From contig NZ_JAIUCZ020000004.1 of NCBI RefSeq assembly GCF_020176955.2, positions 620,001-684,000 on the forward strand: 64,000 nucleotides of DNA. The letters are read 5' to 3'. The notes beneath the pieces are model-generated. The model was given only the letters and a program-made list of their open reading frames with translations, did not search any database and had not been told where the DNA came from. Of this stretch, positions 1 through 9,734 are shown in pieces; within the stretch, counting starts at the first letter, position 1, and each line of letters begins with the position of its first letter. Position numbers and translations under genes: made by a program. This DNA comes from Nocardia sp. alder85J (lineage in GTDB: Bacteria > Actinomycetota > Actinomycetes > Mycobacteriales > Mycobacteriaceae).

Positions 1-2884
1 GGGCGCCGGTGCAATAGGCGTCCAGCAGGAAGTCGCCGGTGCCGGGCTGCCGGTGCGCGCCCGCGGCGCGGGACAGCAGGGTGTCCGCCTCGGCGAGCCG
101 GCCCTGGCGATAGCGCAGAGCGCCGAGCAGGGCATCGGCCAGGATCAGGGCCCGCGCCGCCAGGTCCGTGCCCGGGACCATTCCGTCCGCGTTGTAGGCC
201 GCGGCATAGTGCCGGTCGGCGGCATCGGTGTCGAGTCGCTCCGCCGCTGCCAGGCCCGCGATGCAATGGGTGTGGATGGTCGCGGCCGGGGACACGTCAC
301 GGGCATATCGCAGCGCCGCGCGATACCAGGTTTCCATGCTGGCCGCGTCGAAGTGATTGAACGCCTCGATCGCAAGAAGATCGGCGGCGGACTGGGCCAG
401 CATCGAGTCGGCGAGGCTGTCGATGTGCGTGGTCACGAACTCGGATACCGGTTCGTACCGATCGGCGAGATAGCTCTCCAGACCCGAGACCAGATCGGCC
501 TCGACCCGGAAGCGGATGTCCTCGGCGGCGGTCAGCGGGTTCACGGTCAGTGCCGTCCGGGCACTGCTCAGCGCGGCACGCACTTTCGTGCTCCGGCCCA
601 GCCCGGCGTTGGCCCAGGCGACACACAGTTGCAGGCGCGGTCGGTCGTCGGTCAGCGGGCTGGGCAGCTTCGCCATCAGGCCGAGGAAGGTGGCCATCTG
701 TGATGCCTGGACCAGCGGCAGCGCATGGGATTCCACCAGATCGACCGCGCGTTGCGGGTCGGCGGCGGCCAGTGCGTGATCGACGGCCTCGGTGAGCAGA
801 TCGTGCTCGGCGAACCAGGCCGAGGCCCGCGCGTGCAGGATCTGCACCCGATCGGGGTCCAGGTAGCCGAGCCGGCGTTGCAGGTGGTCGGCGAACAGCC
901 GGTGATAGCGGAACCATTCGTCGTTGTCGTCCTGGCGTTGCAGGAACAGGTTCCGGTCGGCGATCTGTTCCAGCACCTCCCGGCTGTCGGCGCGCCCGGA
1001 CAGAGCGGTGGCCAGCCCGGCGGAGATCCGGATGGTGATCGTGGTGGCCATCAGGAAGTCGAGCAGTTGCGGATCCAGTGACGCCAGCACGTTCTCGGTG
1101 AGATATTCGCCGATGGCGTGATGGCGGCCGCTGAGATTGTCGATGAATTCGGCCGGGTCGTCGCGCCCGGACAGCGACAGCTGGGCCAGCCGCAGTCCCG
1201 CGGGCCAGCCCTCGGTGGACCGCCGCACCTTGCCGACCTCGTCCGCGTTCAGCGCCAGGCCGCTCGCGCCGATCAGGAAATCGCCGGTCTCGTCGGCGTC
1301 GAAACGCAGCGCGGTGGTGTCGATCTCGACCAGTTCATCGTTCACCATGAGTTTGCTGAGCGGCAGTCCGGACCGGTCCCGGCCGACGATCACGATGCGC
1401 AGATGATGGCAGCCGTTCTCCAGCAGATAGGTCATCGCCGCCCGGGTCCCGGCGCCGGACACCCGGTGCCAGTCGTCGATGACCAGCACGACCGGCTGGC
1501 GGCTGTCGTGGATCTCGTCGATCAGCGCCGACAGCACCGATCGGGTGGCGTCGCTGGATCGTTCCTGCAACAGGGCGCCCAGTTCCCGGGCCAGCTCCGG
1601 GCGCACCCGGCGGATCGCCTCGACCAGATGGGTGAGGAACCAGACCACGTTGTCGTCGTCGGGATCGGCGGTCAGCCAGGTGACCGGCACGCCCTCGTCG
1701 CGCAGCCGCCGGGCCCACTGCGCCGCCAGCGTCGTCTTGCCGAATCCGGCCGGGCCGTGGATGACGACCAGCCGCCGCCGCTCACCGTGGCGCAGCACCT
1801 CCAGCAGCCGGGGCCGGTCGATCAGGGTGCGGGTCACGGCGGGCGGGCGGAACTTGGTCGCCGCGAACGGCGGGGTCGGCGGGGTCAGTGGGGTCAGTGG
1901 GGTGGCGACCTGCGGCGAGACCGCCGCGGTGAGCCCGCTGTCGCGGGGGACGGCCATCACGTCGACCGGCTGTCCGGTATCGCGCTGCGCCGCGCGCAAT
2001 CGCTCACCGAATTCGCTCGCCGTGCCCGGCCGGTCGCGGGGATCGGTGGCCAGGGCGCTCTCCAGCGCCGCACAGACCACCTCGGGGACATCGTGTTCGC
2101 GCAGATTCGGCGGTGCCGCCGCGACCCGGCGGGCCACCTCGGCGGCCGGGATGTCGCGCAGCGGCCCGCTGCCCTGGCGCCAGGCCGGGGAATGCCCGCT
2201 GAGCAGGCAGAACAGTGTGGCTGCCAGGCCGTAGACGTCCGCGGCCGGGGTCGGTGTCGCGCCGCGCAGCACCTCGGGCGCGGTGAAACCGGGGGTGCCG
2301 TGCACGAGGGCGCTCGTGGCGGTGATGTCGTCGCCGAAGCGGGCGATCCCGAAGTCCGACAGCTGCGGCTCGCCGTAGTCGGTGAGCAGGATGTTGCCGG
2401 GCTTGACGTCGCGATGCACGATGCCGCGGGCGTGCGCGGCGGCCAGCGCGCCGGCCGTCTTCACACCCAGCGACACCGCGTCGGGCCAGCGCAACGGCCC
2501 GCTCACCCGCAGCAACCGGTCCAGCGAGCCGCGGGCGTAGAAGGGCATCACCAGATAGGGCCGGCCGGTGGCGGTGATGTCGATGTGCAGGATCTGCACG
2601 ATGTGCGGATGGCCGGACAACCGGCCCAGCGCCTGCTGCTCCCGGACGAATCGGACGCGCTCGTCGCCGCCGACCTCCGAGGTGAGTAGTTTGACGGCCA
2701 CCACGCGTTCCAGCGCGGGCTCCCGGCATCGGTACACGACGCCGAAACCGCCCCGCCCGATCTCCTCCGGAGCGTCGAAACCCGCCGCCACCAGCTCTGC
2801 GGCGACTCCGGTGGACATACCCCGCTGCGTCGCGGCCTCGTTCGATTCGGCCATCAGTTGCTCATCGTTCCACGGGTGGGCCAT
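1..2884 (-). CDS. PknK-like serine/threonine kinase fused to MalT-type signal ATPase (3' end cut by window)
   Basis: The reading frame is open from the ATG at 2884 to the window edge, 961 codons without a stop. Residues about 35-300 form a Ser/Thr kinase: glycine loop GRGGFGVVY, Lys65 in VAVKLL, HRDVKPGN at 157-164 and DFG at 177-179. From about residue 370 there is a P-loop (HGPAGFGKTT) and a STAND/MalT-like ATPase, followed by helical repeat sequence. This order matches mycobacterial PknK, which normally ends in a LuxR-type helix-turn-helix; that end would lie off the left edge. No membrane helix is seen, so it should be cytosolic and couple phosphorylation to transcription. Another in-frame ATG lies 10 codons into the gene. 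Architecture is clear; the regulated genes are unknown. Confidence 0.9.
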   Translation of the reverse strand, partial: MAHPWNDEQLMAESNEAATQRGMSTGVAAELVAAGFDAPEEIGRGGFGVVYRCREPALERVVAVKLLTSEVGGDERVRFVREQQALGRLSGHPHIVQILHIDITATGRPYLVMPFYARGSLDRLLRVSGPLRWPDAVSLGVKTAGALAAAHARGIVHRDVKPGNILLTDYGEPQLSDFGIARFGDDITATSALVHGTPGFTAPEVLRGATPTPAADVYGLAATLFCLLSGHSPAWRQGSGPLRDIPAAEVARRVAAAPPNLREHDVPEVVCAALESALATDPRDRPGTASEFGERLRAAQRDTGQPVDVMAVPRDSGLTAAVSPQVATPLTPLTPPTPPFAATKFRPPAVTRTLIDRPRLLEVLRHGERRRLVVIHGPAGFGKTTLAAQWARRLRDEGVPVTWLTADPDDDNVVWFLTHLVEAIRRVRPELARELGALLQERSSDATRSVLSALIDEIHDSRQPVVLVIDDWHRVSGAGTRAAMTYLLENGCHHLRIVIVGRDRSGLPLSKLMVNDELVEIDTTALRFDADETGDFLIGASGLALNADEVGKVRRSTEGWPAGLRLAQLSLSGRDDPAEFIDNLSGRHHAIGEYLTENVLASLDPQLLDFLMATTITIRISAGLATALSGRADSREVLEQIADRNLFLQRQDDNDEWFRYHRLFADHLQRRLGYLDPDRVQILHARASAWFAEHDLLTEAVDHALAAADPQRAVDLVESHALPLVQASQMATFLGLMAKLPSPLTDDRPRLQLCVAWANAGLGRSTKVRAALSSARTALTVNPLTAAEDIRFRVEADLVSGLESYLADRYEPVSEFVTTHIDSLADSMLAQSAADLLAIEAFNHFDAASMETWYRAALRYARDVSPAATIHTHCIAGLAAAERLDTDAADRHYAAAYNADGMVPGTDLAARALILADALLGALRYRQGRLAEADTLLSRAAGAHRQPGTGDFLLDAYCTGA

Positions 2885-3030
2885 GGCTGGCCCCGACCTG
2901 TTGCCCAACGATAGCTCTGATCGATGCCGAACGGTAGCCTCGACTGTTCAGTCCGGTTTGCACGGTCCGAATCGGCCCGCGCTCGTGGCGCCCGCAGCCC
3001 GGACGCGGCTCGATTCCGCAGCCCGCACAC

Positions 3031-4260
3031 TCAGTCCTGCACGCGGACGGTGTAACCCGAATCGCGCAGGGCCTGAAGGACTTCGTCGCGGTGGGTGCGG
3101 CCGCGGGTCTCGACCGTGATGGCCACCTCGGCCTCGTCGATGGCCAGCCAGGCGCCGGTGCGGGAGTGCGCGATCTCGAACACGCTCGCCCCGACCCGGC
3201 CGATCTCGGCCAGCATCCGCCCCAGACTGCCGGGCCGATCGGGGATGGTGATGCGCATGGCGAGGTAGCGGCCGCCCGCGGCGAGCCCGTGGCCGATCAT
3301 CCGGGTCAGCAGCAGCGGATCCACATTGCCGCCGGAGACGATCGCGCACACCGGCCCGGTGATGCCCAGCCCTTCGCAGCCGTGGGCGAGCAGCGCGGCC
3401 ACCCCGGCCGCACCGGCGGGTTCGACGACCAGCTTGGCCCGTTCCATGCACAGCAGCAGCGCGCCGGACAGCGCGTCCTCGTCGACGGTGACCACGTCGG
3501 CGGCGTACTTCGCGACGTGCTCGAACGGAATCGCGCCCGGCAGGCCGACCGCGATACCGTCGGCCATGGTCGACATCCATTGCAGCGGAACAGGTTTGCC
3601 CACATCCAGCGAATCCGGCCAGGCCGCCGCGGCCTCCGCCTGCACGCCGATCACCCGCACGTGCGGCGCGCGATGATGCAGTGCCGTGGCGATACCCGCC
3701 AGCAGCCCGCCGCCGCCGAGCGGGACCAGCACCGTGCGCACGTCCGGCATCTGCTCGATCAGTTCCAGGCCCACCGTCGCCTGCCCGGCGACGACGTCGA
3801 GGTGGTCGAAGGGATGGATCATGGTGGCGCCGGTGCGGTCCGCGAATTCCCGCGCCGCGGCCAGCGCCTGATCCACGGTGTCGCCGACCTGATGCACGGT
3901 GGCGCCGTAGGCGCGGGTGGCGGCCAGTTTCGGCAGCGAGGCGCCGATGGGCATGAACACCGTCGAGGCGATGCCGAGCGTGGTCGCCGCCCAAGCGACG
4001 CCCTGCGCGTGGTTGCCGGCGCTGGCGGCGACCACACCCGCCGCGCGTTCGGCCGCGGGCAGATTCGCGATCCGGTTGTAGGCCCCGCGCGGCTTGAACG
4101 ATCCCGTGCGTTGCAGGTTCTCGCATTTCAGCAGGACCTGATGCCCGATGCGCTCGGACAACACCCGGGACGCGACCATCGGGGTGCGGCGGATCACCGG
4201 CTCGAGCAAATCGGCGGCCGCCGCCACATCCTCCCACTCGATCAGCGTCATGGGCGTCAT
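3031..4260 (-). CDS. ilvA: Threonine ammonia-lyase with C-terminal ACT domain
   Basis: A PLP enzyme of about 409 residues. The Schiff-base lysine is in SFKPRGAYN (about residue 56) and a glycine-rich phosphate loop (PLGGGGLLAG) lies mid-protein. A single ACT domain (ITIPDRPGSLGRMLAEIG) occupies the last 80 or so residues. This is the one-ACT form of threonine dehydratase, which deaminates L-threonine to 2-oxobutyrate for isoleucine synthesis or threonine breakdown. The frame stays open upstream to 4326, but the ATG at 4260 starts at the usual position relative to the fold; an ATG at 4251 is also possible. It is divergent from a GntR gene. Serine can be an alternative substrate in this family. 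Confidence 0.9.
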   Translation of the reverse strand: MTPMTLIEWEDVAAAADLLEPVIRRTPMVASRVLSERIGHQVLLKCENLQRTGSFKPRGAYNRIANLPAAERAAGVVAASAGNHAQGVAWAATTLGIASTVFMPIGASLPKLAATRAYGATVHQVGDTVDQALAAAREFADRTGATMIHPFDHLDVVAGQATVGLELIEQMPDVRTVLVPLGGGGLLAGIATALHHRAPHVRVIGVQAEAAAAWPDSLDVGKPVPLQWMSTMADGIAVGLPGAIPFEHVAKYAADVVTVDEDALSGALLLCMERAKLVVEPAGAAGVAALLAHGCEGLGITGPVCAIVSGGNVDPLLLTRMIGHGLAAGGRYLAMRITIPDRPGSLGRMLAEIGRVGASVFEIAHSRTGAWLAIDEAEVAITVETRGRTHRDEVLQALRDSGYTVRVQD

Positions 4261-4387
4261 GCTGCCAGACCGTGGCCGAATGTGACTGCTTCGGCCGGTA
4301 GCAATCTCATAGCAAGTGCGATCCACGTTGCCTGATCGTCACATCGTGGAAGGCTGCCGCAAACATGCGGCCCGTAGCGTCGGTCCC

Positions 4388-5110
4388 ATGCCTCCACGAC
4401 GACGTTCGGCGTTGCTTGCGAGACTGGTGGTGGACGAGCCGGGGCGTCCTCAGATAATCCTCGGTGAACTCCGCCGCCTGATACTCGACGGTGCCGTTCC
4501 GCCCGGCACCGTGATACCGCTGCGCGAAGTGGCGGAACTGTTCGGGGTCAGCCACATTCCGGTGCGCGAAGCACTGAAGACCCTGCTCGGCGCCGGCCTC
4601 GTCCGGCACGACGAGGAGCTGGGATATGTTGTGGCGCACCTGCATCCGGAGGAATTACGGGAGATGTACATCGTCCGGCAGGCGCTGGAGGAGGCCGCGC
4701 TGAGCGCGGCCGTCGCCCGCGCCACCCCGGCCGAGCGTGCCACCCTCGCCCAGACCTTCGAGGCGCTGGAACAGACGATGCGCGACGACGACCCCGTGGC
4801 ATACCACCGGCAATCGCGGCGATTCCATCTGGCGCTGACCCAGCCGTCACAGCTGTTCCGGCTGTTGCACATGCTGGAGGCGGCCTGGAACGTCACCGAG
4901 CCGGTGCAGCCGATGGCGCAGGTCGGGCAGCCGGATCGGATGCGGTTGCACACCGATCACGCGCTCATGCTCGACGCATTCCTCAACCGCGACACCCCGC
5001 GGCTGATCGCGATCGCGCAGCGCCACCACCAGCGGCTGGAGTCCGTGCTGGCCGAGCCCGCCCCGGCCGAACTGGCGCCGCCACCGGACGATATATCTTT
5101 CGCGCAATGA
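4388..5110 (+). CDS. GntR-family (FadR/FCD) transcriptional regulator
   Basis: A 240-residue regulator. The N-terminal winged helix (residues about 20-85) contains VAELFGVSHIPVREALKTL, typical of GntR. An all-helical FCD ligand-binding domain follows, with the metal-ligand-like histidines of the family. The start was placed at the ATG at 4388, since upstream codons do not extend the domain. It precedes the NCS1 permease by 82 bases on the same strand, which suggests it senses the imported compound or its catabolite and controls the pair. It is divergent from the threonine ammonia-lyase across 127 bases. Ligand is inferred only. Confidence 0.85.
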   Translation: MPPRRRSALLARLVVDEPGRPQIILGELRRLILDGAVPPGTVIPLREVAELFGVSHIPVREALKTLLGAGLVRHDEELGYVVAHLHPEELREMYIVRQALEEAALSAAVARATPAERATLAQTFEALEQTMRDDDPVAYHRQSRRFHLALTQPSQLFRLLHMLEAAWNVTEPVQPMAQVGQPDRMRLHTDHALMLDAFLNRDTPRLIAIAQRHHQRLESVLAEPAPAELAPPPDDISFAQ

Positions 5111-5192
5111 CCGGGAAATGGTGGAGCAACGGGCGGGCAATGGTGCGCTTCTACGGTCGGTGAGTCAGTTTCGACTTCGGATCGGATGCACC

Positions 5193-6689
5193 ATGACCGA
5201 GACCATCAACCCCAGCGTGACGGCGACCACCGGTGTTCCGGTCCCCGGCGTGCCGGAGGGCTACGACCCCCGCCTGACCAACGAGGATCTGGCGCCGCTG
5301 CCCAAACAGACCTGGGGCACGTACAACATCTTCGCATTCTGGATGTCGGACGTGCACAGCGTCGGCGGCTACGTCACCGCCGGCAGCCTGTTCGCGCTCG
5401 GCCTGGCCAGCTGGCAGGTGTTGCTGGCGCTGCTGATCGGTATCACCATCGTCTACGGGCTGTGCAATCTGGTGGCCGCGCCCAGCCAGCGGGCCGGGGT
5501 GCCGTATCCGGTGGTGTGCCGCAGCGTCTTCGGCGTGCTCGGCGCCAACATCCCGGCCATCATCCGCGGGCTGATGGCCGTCGCCTGGTACGGCATCCAG
5601 ACCTATCTGGCGTCGGCGGCGCTGGTCGTGGTCGCGATCAAGCTGTGGCCGGGGCTGGCGCCGTACGCGAAGGTGGGCGACTACGGCTTCCTCGGGCTGT
5701 CGCTGCTGGGCTGGGGCGCGTACCTGCTGCTGTGGGTGGTGCAGGCGTGCGTGTTCTGGCGCGGCATGGAGTCCATCCGCAAGTTCGTCGACTTCTGCGG
5801 TCCCGCTGTCTATCTGGTGATGTTCCTGCTCTGCGGGTACCTGATCTACAAGGCCGGCTGGGATTCGATCAACCTCAGCCTCGGCACGGTGAAATATCAT
5901 GGCCTGCACGCGGTTCCGGTGATCCTCGGCGCCATCGCGCTGGTGGTGTCGTACTTCTGCGGCCCGATGCTGAATTTCGGTGACTTCTCCCGGTATTCGA
6001 AGTCGATGGCGGCGGTGCGGCGTGGCAACCTGCTCGGGCTGCCGATCAACTTCCTGGCCTTCTCGATCATCGTCGTGATGACCGCGTCGCTGACGATCCC
6101 GGTGTACGGCGAGCTGATCACCGATCCGGTGGAGACGGTGGCGCGCATCGACTCCACCTTCGCGATCGTGCTGGGCGCCTTGACCTTCACCATCGCCACC
6201 ATCGGCATCAACATCGTGGCCAACTTCATCTCGCCGGCGTTCGACTTCTCCAACGTCAACCCGCAGAAGATCAGCTGGCGGATGGGCGGCATGATCGCGG
6301 CGGCCGGTTCGGTGGTGATCACGCCCTGGAACCTGTACAACAACCCGGACGTGATCCACTACACCCTGGAGGTGCTCGGCGCCTTCATCGGCCCGCTGTT
6401 CGGGGTGCTGATCAGCGACTACTACCTGGTCCGCAAGCAGCACATCGTGGTCGACCAGCTGTTCACCATGTCGGAGAGCGGAAGTTACTGGTACCGCAAG
6501 GGTTACAATCCGGCGGCGGTCATCGCCACCGTGGTCGCGGCGCTCTTCGCGGTGTTCCCGGTGCTGTTCAAGGATCTGACCGGCATGTACACCGCGGCCC
6601 AGTACAGCTGGTTCATCGGCTGCGGCGTCGGGCTGGTGGTGTACCGGGCACTCGCGCCGCGGTTCGTGACCCTGCCGGCCACCGTCTAG
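5193..6689 (+). CDS. NCS1-family nucleobase/allantoin/hydantoin permease
   Basis: A 498-residue inner-membrane transporter with about 12 hydrophobic segments. The N-terminal LTNEDLAPLPKQTWGTYNIF and the mid-protein NFGDFSRYSKS are hallmarks of the NCS1 family (Mhp1, uracil, cytosine, allantoin and hydantoin carriers), which import by cation symport. The start is the ATG at 5193; the frame extends to 5118, but that stretch is not hydrophobic and not family-like. The adjacent GntR gene is the likely controller. The substrate cannot be fixed from sequence; allantoin, uracil or hydantoins are all plausible. Confidence 0.88.
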   Translation: MTETINPSVTATTGVPVPGVPEGYDPRLTNEDLAPLPKQTWGTYNIFAFWMSDVHSVGGYVTAGSLFALGLASWQVLLALLIGITIVYGLCNLVAAPSQRAGVPYPVVCRSVFGVLGANIPAIIRGLMAVAWYGIQTYLASAALVVVAIKLWPGLAPYAKVGDYGFLGLSLLGWGAYLLLWVVQACVFWRGMESIRKFVDFCGPAVYLVMFLLCGYLIYKAGWDSINLSLGTVKYHGLHAVPVILGAIALVVSYFCGPMLNFGDFSRYSKSMAAVRRGNLLGLPINFLAFSIIVVMTASLTIPVYGELITDPVETVARIDSTFAIVLGALTFTIATIGINIVANFISPAFDFSNVNPQKISWRMGGMIAAAGSVVITPWNLYNNPDVIHYTLEVLGAFIGPLFGVLISDYYLVRKQHIVVDQLFTMSESGSYWYRKGYNPAAVIATVVAALFAVFPVLFKDLTGMYTAAQYSWFIGCGVGLVVYRALAPRFVTLPATV

Positions 6690-6749
6690 GCGTTGCGCCG
6701 GAACCGGATCCGGGACCGGTGCCCGCGGAAGCCCTGCGAGCCCATGCGA

Positions 6750-6794
6750 GACGAGTGTGCCACGGACCCGAACCGGGTCCGTGGCACACTCGTC
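6750..6794. terminator. Strong bidirectional hairpin terminator
   Basis: A perfect 21-bp inverted repeat (6750-6770 and 6774-6794) with a 3-base AAC loop lies between the convergent NCS1 permease and idi genes. There is no long T run, as is usual for actinomycete terminators. It would stop transcription from both sides. Confidence 0.85.
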
Positions 6795-6804
6795 CCTGCG
6801 TAGA

Positions 6805-7392
6805 TCAGTCGCCGGAGCGGACCCGTTGCGGTACGGCCAGGTCCGCGGTGAGCGCGACCCCGAGCACGCCCGCCAGCCACGGCGTGTACTTCTCCGGATC
6901 CACCGCGAGGGCCGCGGTGAGTTGTTCCGGTTCGATCCAGGCCCAGTCGGCGATCTCGGCCGGATCCGGTTGCGGCGGCGGGTCGGCGTAGCGGCCGACG
7001 ACGACGTGGTCCCACTCCCGCTCGATCCGGCCGGTGGCCGGATCGACCGCGTCGTACCGGTAGATGCCGACCTCGGTCAGCCCGGTGCGCACGCCCAGTT
7101 CCTCACCGAGCCGCCGTGCCGCGGCGGCCGGCACCGGCTCCCCGGGTTCCGGATGCCCGCAGCAGGCGTTGGACCACCGCAGCGGGAACCTGGTCTTGAC
7201 CGCGGCGCGCTGCTGGAGCAGCACCCGCCCGGTGGCGTCGAACAGCAGCACCGAGAACGCCCGGTGCAACTGCCCCGGAGCGGTGTGCGCCGTCACGACC
7301 GAGCAGGACCCGATCGGGCGGCCCCGCTCGTCGACCAGTTCGACCGGGAGTGTCTCCCGGTCGACCGGTGTCGCCGCCTGGTTGCTGGTCAC
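6805..7392 (-). CDS. idi: Isopentenyl-diphosphate delta-isomerase, type 1
   Basis: A 195-residue Nudix-fold protein. SNACCGHP at about 74-81 carries the catalytic cysteine and a metal-binding histidine, HRAFSVLLF lies near residue 43, and acidic residues in REWDHVVVG complete the metal site. It interconverts IPP and DMAPP. It is the last gene of the terpene operon and overlaps the GPP methyltransferase by 4 bases (ATGA). Its job here is most simply to supply DMAPP and hence geranyl diphosphate for 2-methylisoborneol. A strong hairpin follows it. Confidence 0.93.
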   Translation of the reverse strand: MTSNQAATPVDRETLPVELVDERGRPIGSCSVVTAHTAPGQLHRAFSVLLFDATGRVLLQQRAAVKTRFPLRWSNACCGHPEPGEPVPAAAARRLGEELGVRTGLTEVGIYRYDAVDPATGRIEREWDHVVVGRYADPPPQPDPAEIADWAWIEPEQLTAALAVDPEKYTPWLAGVLGVALTADLAVPQRVRSGD

Positions 7393-8261
7393 CTACCCAC
7401 CTTATCGGCGGCGATCAGCAGATACTGGAAGCTCCCCTCCTTGTAGGAGGTGAGGAACGGCTTCTCCACGCCGGTGGCCAGCTCGGAGTGGGTGCGCAGC
7501 TCCCAGTAGGGGATGGTCGCCGCCGTGAGATCGACCACGTTCACGGGCACCAGGTTGTTGGCCGCCAGCGCCCGGAAGTACTCGCTGCGCGGGTGGATCA
7601 TGCACCCGTAGTGCGCGTCGATCCAGCTGACCGAGGACGACCGCCCGCCGATGACGTCGTTGGAACAGCCGGTGATGCAGACGTAGCGCCCCCCGGGCTC
7701 CAGCAGCCGGGAGAACTCGGCGAACAATTCGCCCAGGTCGACGTACATGGTGGTCTCGTTGGTCCAGATGCCGCGCCTGCTGCCGGTCTCGAAACCCGTG
7801 TCGAGCATATTGCGGAAGTGGAACTGCACCTTGTCGGCGACGCCGCGCTCGTGGGCCTGCTCGTTGGCGAAACCCACCTGGTACTCGGAGATCGTCACAC
7901 CGTCGACCCGGCAGCCGAAGCGCTGATTGGCCATGATGCTGGTGCCGCCGCGACCCGAGCCACCGTCCATCAGGCTGTCGCCGGGCCGCACGTCGCCGAG
8001 GTGGTCCAGCAGCAGATCGGCCTGTGCGGTCTCCAGCCGGTGCAACTCGCGGACGATGCGCTCCTGCCGGGTGTGCTCCGGGCCCTCCAGCACCGACAGG
8101 TCCGGCTCGCCGATGCCGTAGTGGTGGTGATAGAGGCCGTCCACCTCGCCCAGTTTCACATTCACCCGGTCGTCGTTCGGGTTGTTGTTCCAGTACGCGG
8201 CGACCGACCGCTGATAGGTGGTACGCAGGACCGGTTCGGCCTTCGGGTCGAGCATGGTCAT
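7389..8261 (-). CDS. Geranyl diphosphate 2-C-methyltransferase
   Basis: A 290-residue SAM-dependent methyltransferase. The SAM-binding loop is LMDGGSGRGGTSI, with an acidic residue one strand on. It belongs to the actinomycete GPP C2-methyltransferases, which make 2-methyl-GPP for 2-methylisoborneol. The frame is open to 8282, but the ATG at 8261 has a GAGAGG ribosome site about 9 bases upstream, while the ATG at 8270 is too close to it. It sits 48 bases downstream of the 2-methylisoborneol synthase and overlaps idi. Pathway pairing makes the assignment firm. Confidence 0.93.
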   Translation of the reverse strand: MTMLDPKAEPVLRTTYQRSVAAYWNNNPNDDRVNVKLGEVDGLYHHHYGIGEPDLSVLEGPEHTRQERIVRELHRLETAQADLLLDHLGDVRPGDSLMDGGSGRGGTSIMANQRFGCRVDGVTISEYQVGFANEQAHERGVADKVQFHFRNMLDTGFETGSRRGIWTNETTMYVDLGELFAEFSRLLEPGGRYVCITGCSNDVIGGRSSSVSWIDAHYGCMIHPRSEYFRALAANNLVPVNVVDLTAATIPYWELRTHSELATGVEKPFLTSYKEGSFQYLLIAADKVGR

Positions 8262-8309
8262 GACGATCATCCTCTCGATCAATGAAATTGGCGCTGGGTG
8301 GTGCTTCGA

Positions 8310-9719
8310 TCACTGGTCGTGGTAGCGGCGGCTGTGCGCGTGCCAGGCGCGGTTGCCGCCCATCCAGGACCACAGTCCGACGAGGAACCGGTGCAGTTCG
8401 GGCGTGGCGGTGGCGGCCACGACGGCCGCCTCCCGCTCGAATCGGTGCATCAGCTCGTCGTGGACGTCTGCGGTGCGCCGGACGGCCTCCGAGCGCGAGC
8501 ACTGCTCCTCCGCGGCCAGTACCGTGGGCAGGTTGAATTCCCTTCCGCCGGAAAGGTCCTCGCGTGCCATCGAGTACAGGTCGTTGACCATCTGGGCGGC
8601 CAGGGCCGCGGTGGTGACCACCCGCCGCACCCGCGGATCGCAGTATTCGGCGGCGCCCAGTTCGTAGCCGCCGACCACATCGATCGGCGCCATACAGGGC
8701 AGGAAACTGTGCGGCTGCCTATTGGTCAGGTATTCCCAGACCGGCGGCATCCGCCCGGCCGTCCGCCAGCCGGCCTCCGCGCCGAGCGCGATGAACCAGC
8801 CACCGATCTCGGTGCGCAGCCGCGCCGACTGGGCCGGCGTGGCGTAGTGCGCGAGATGGTCGAACGAGGTGCGGAACGCGCGCAGGATGGGGTCGGCCTG
8901 TAATGCCCGCTCCAGCTGGTCCACGTATTTCGCCGGCAGGTGGGCCGGATCCATGGTGGCCATGGCCAGCTCCAGCCGGGGTCCGAGTTCGGCCTCGGGC
9001 GTGGACATGCTGCCGTCGGGGGCGTGCGGGTCGGCATCCTCCTCGCAGTAGTAGTCGTCCACGGACCATTCGGAGACGGCGCATTTCGCCACCGCCAGCA
9101 GCAGATCCGCGTTGTCGCAATCGGGATGGGCGAGCATGATCAGGCGGCCGAAGTCGGCCTCGCGCAACTCGTCCAGCCGCCCCTCGTACAGGCCGATCGC
9201 CTCGGCCCACGCCACGATGCCGACATTGACCGCCTCGGCCAGGACCGGATCGTCGCGCACCGGGGGCGGGCAGTACAGCGGCGGAATCGACGAGGCGCCA
9301 TCGGATTCCGATCGCGCCGCCGGGGGCGGTGCGACCGGTTCGGCGACGGCGAGACGGGTCAGTGGCAGCCCCGCCGCGCCGAATCCGCCGGGCCCGCTGG
9401 GAATCCGCCCCCGGGCCGGACCGGGCGCCGGTGCGGTCGCCGTAAGGCCCGGCGCCGCAACGGGTTCGTGCTCGCCGGTCAGCGGGTCCAGCAGGCCGGC
9501 GGCGCCGAGCCCCACCGGGCCCAGCAGTCGCAGCGGCACCGAGCCCGCTGTCATCCCCGCCAGTGGGCCCGGCTGTGCTTCGGGGGCAACGGCTTCCGTG
9601 TCGCCCGGCAGGATCAGGATCGCCGGGGGAGCGGAGGCCAGATCGCTCAGCAGTGTCGCGATCGCCGCGGCCACCTCGTCGGTGGCCGGCGGCGCCGCGG
9701 CACGGGACAGTACCGACAT
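8310..9719 (-). CDS. 2-Methylisoborneol synthase (class I terpene cyclase, encapsulin cargo)
   Basis: A 469-residue terpene cyclase that cyclises 2-methyl-GPP to 2-methylisoborneol. The metal-binding motifs are DDYYCEE at 221-227 and the NSE triad at N379, S383 and E387 (NDLYSMARE). Residues 1 to about 155 are a Pro/Gly/Ala-rich, apparently disordered extension carrying two copies of a similar motif, GPVGLGAAGL (67-76) and GPGGFGAAGL (109-118). In terpene-cyclase encapsulin systems such extensions direct cargo loading. The gene lies 15 bases downstream of a family 2B encapsulin gene, which supports that role. Product and compartment are inferred from family and neighbours. Confidence 0.93.
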   Translation of the reverse strand: MSVLSRAAAPPATDEVAAAIATLLSDLASAPPAILILPGDTEAVAPEAQPGPLAGMTAGSVPLRLLGPVGLGAAGLLDPLTGEHEPVAAPGLTATAPAPGPARGRIPSGPGGFGAAGLPLTRLAVAEPVAPPPAARSESDGASSIPPLYCPPPVRDDPVLAEAVNVGIVAWAEAIGLYEGRLDELREADFGRLIMLAHPDCDNADLLLAVAKCAVSEWSVDDYYCEEDADPHAPDGSMSTPEAELGPRLELAMATMDPAHLPAKYVDQLERALQADPILRAFRTSFDHLAHYATPAQSARLRTEIGGWFIALGAEAGWRTAGRMPPVWEYLTNRQPHSFLPCMAPIDVVGGYELGAAEYCDPRVRRVVTTAALAAQMVNDLYSMAREDLSGGREFNLPTVLAAEEQCSRSEAVRRTADVHDELMHRFEREAAVVAATATPELHRFLVGLWSWMGGNRAWHAHSRRYHDQ

Positions 9720-9734
9720 GGTCGGGTCCCTTCG

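Noticed and set aside
1118..2689. 523-codon plus-strand frame opposite the PknK-like gene
   Set aside because: The minus strand encodes complete kinase motifs in one open frame to the edge, so this is a shadow.
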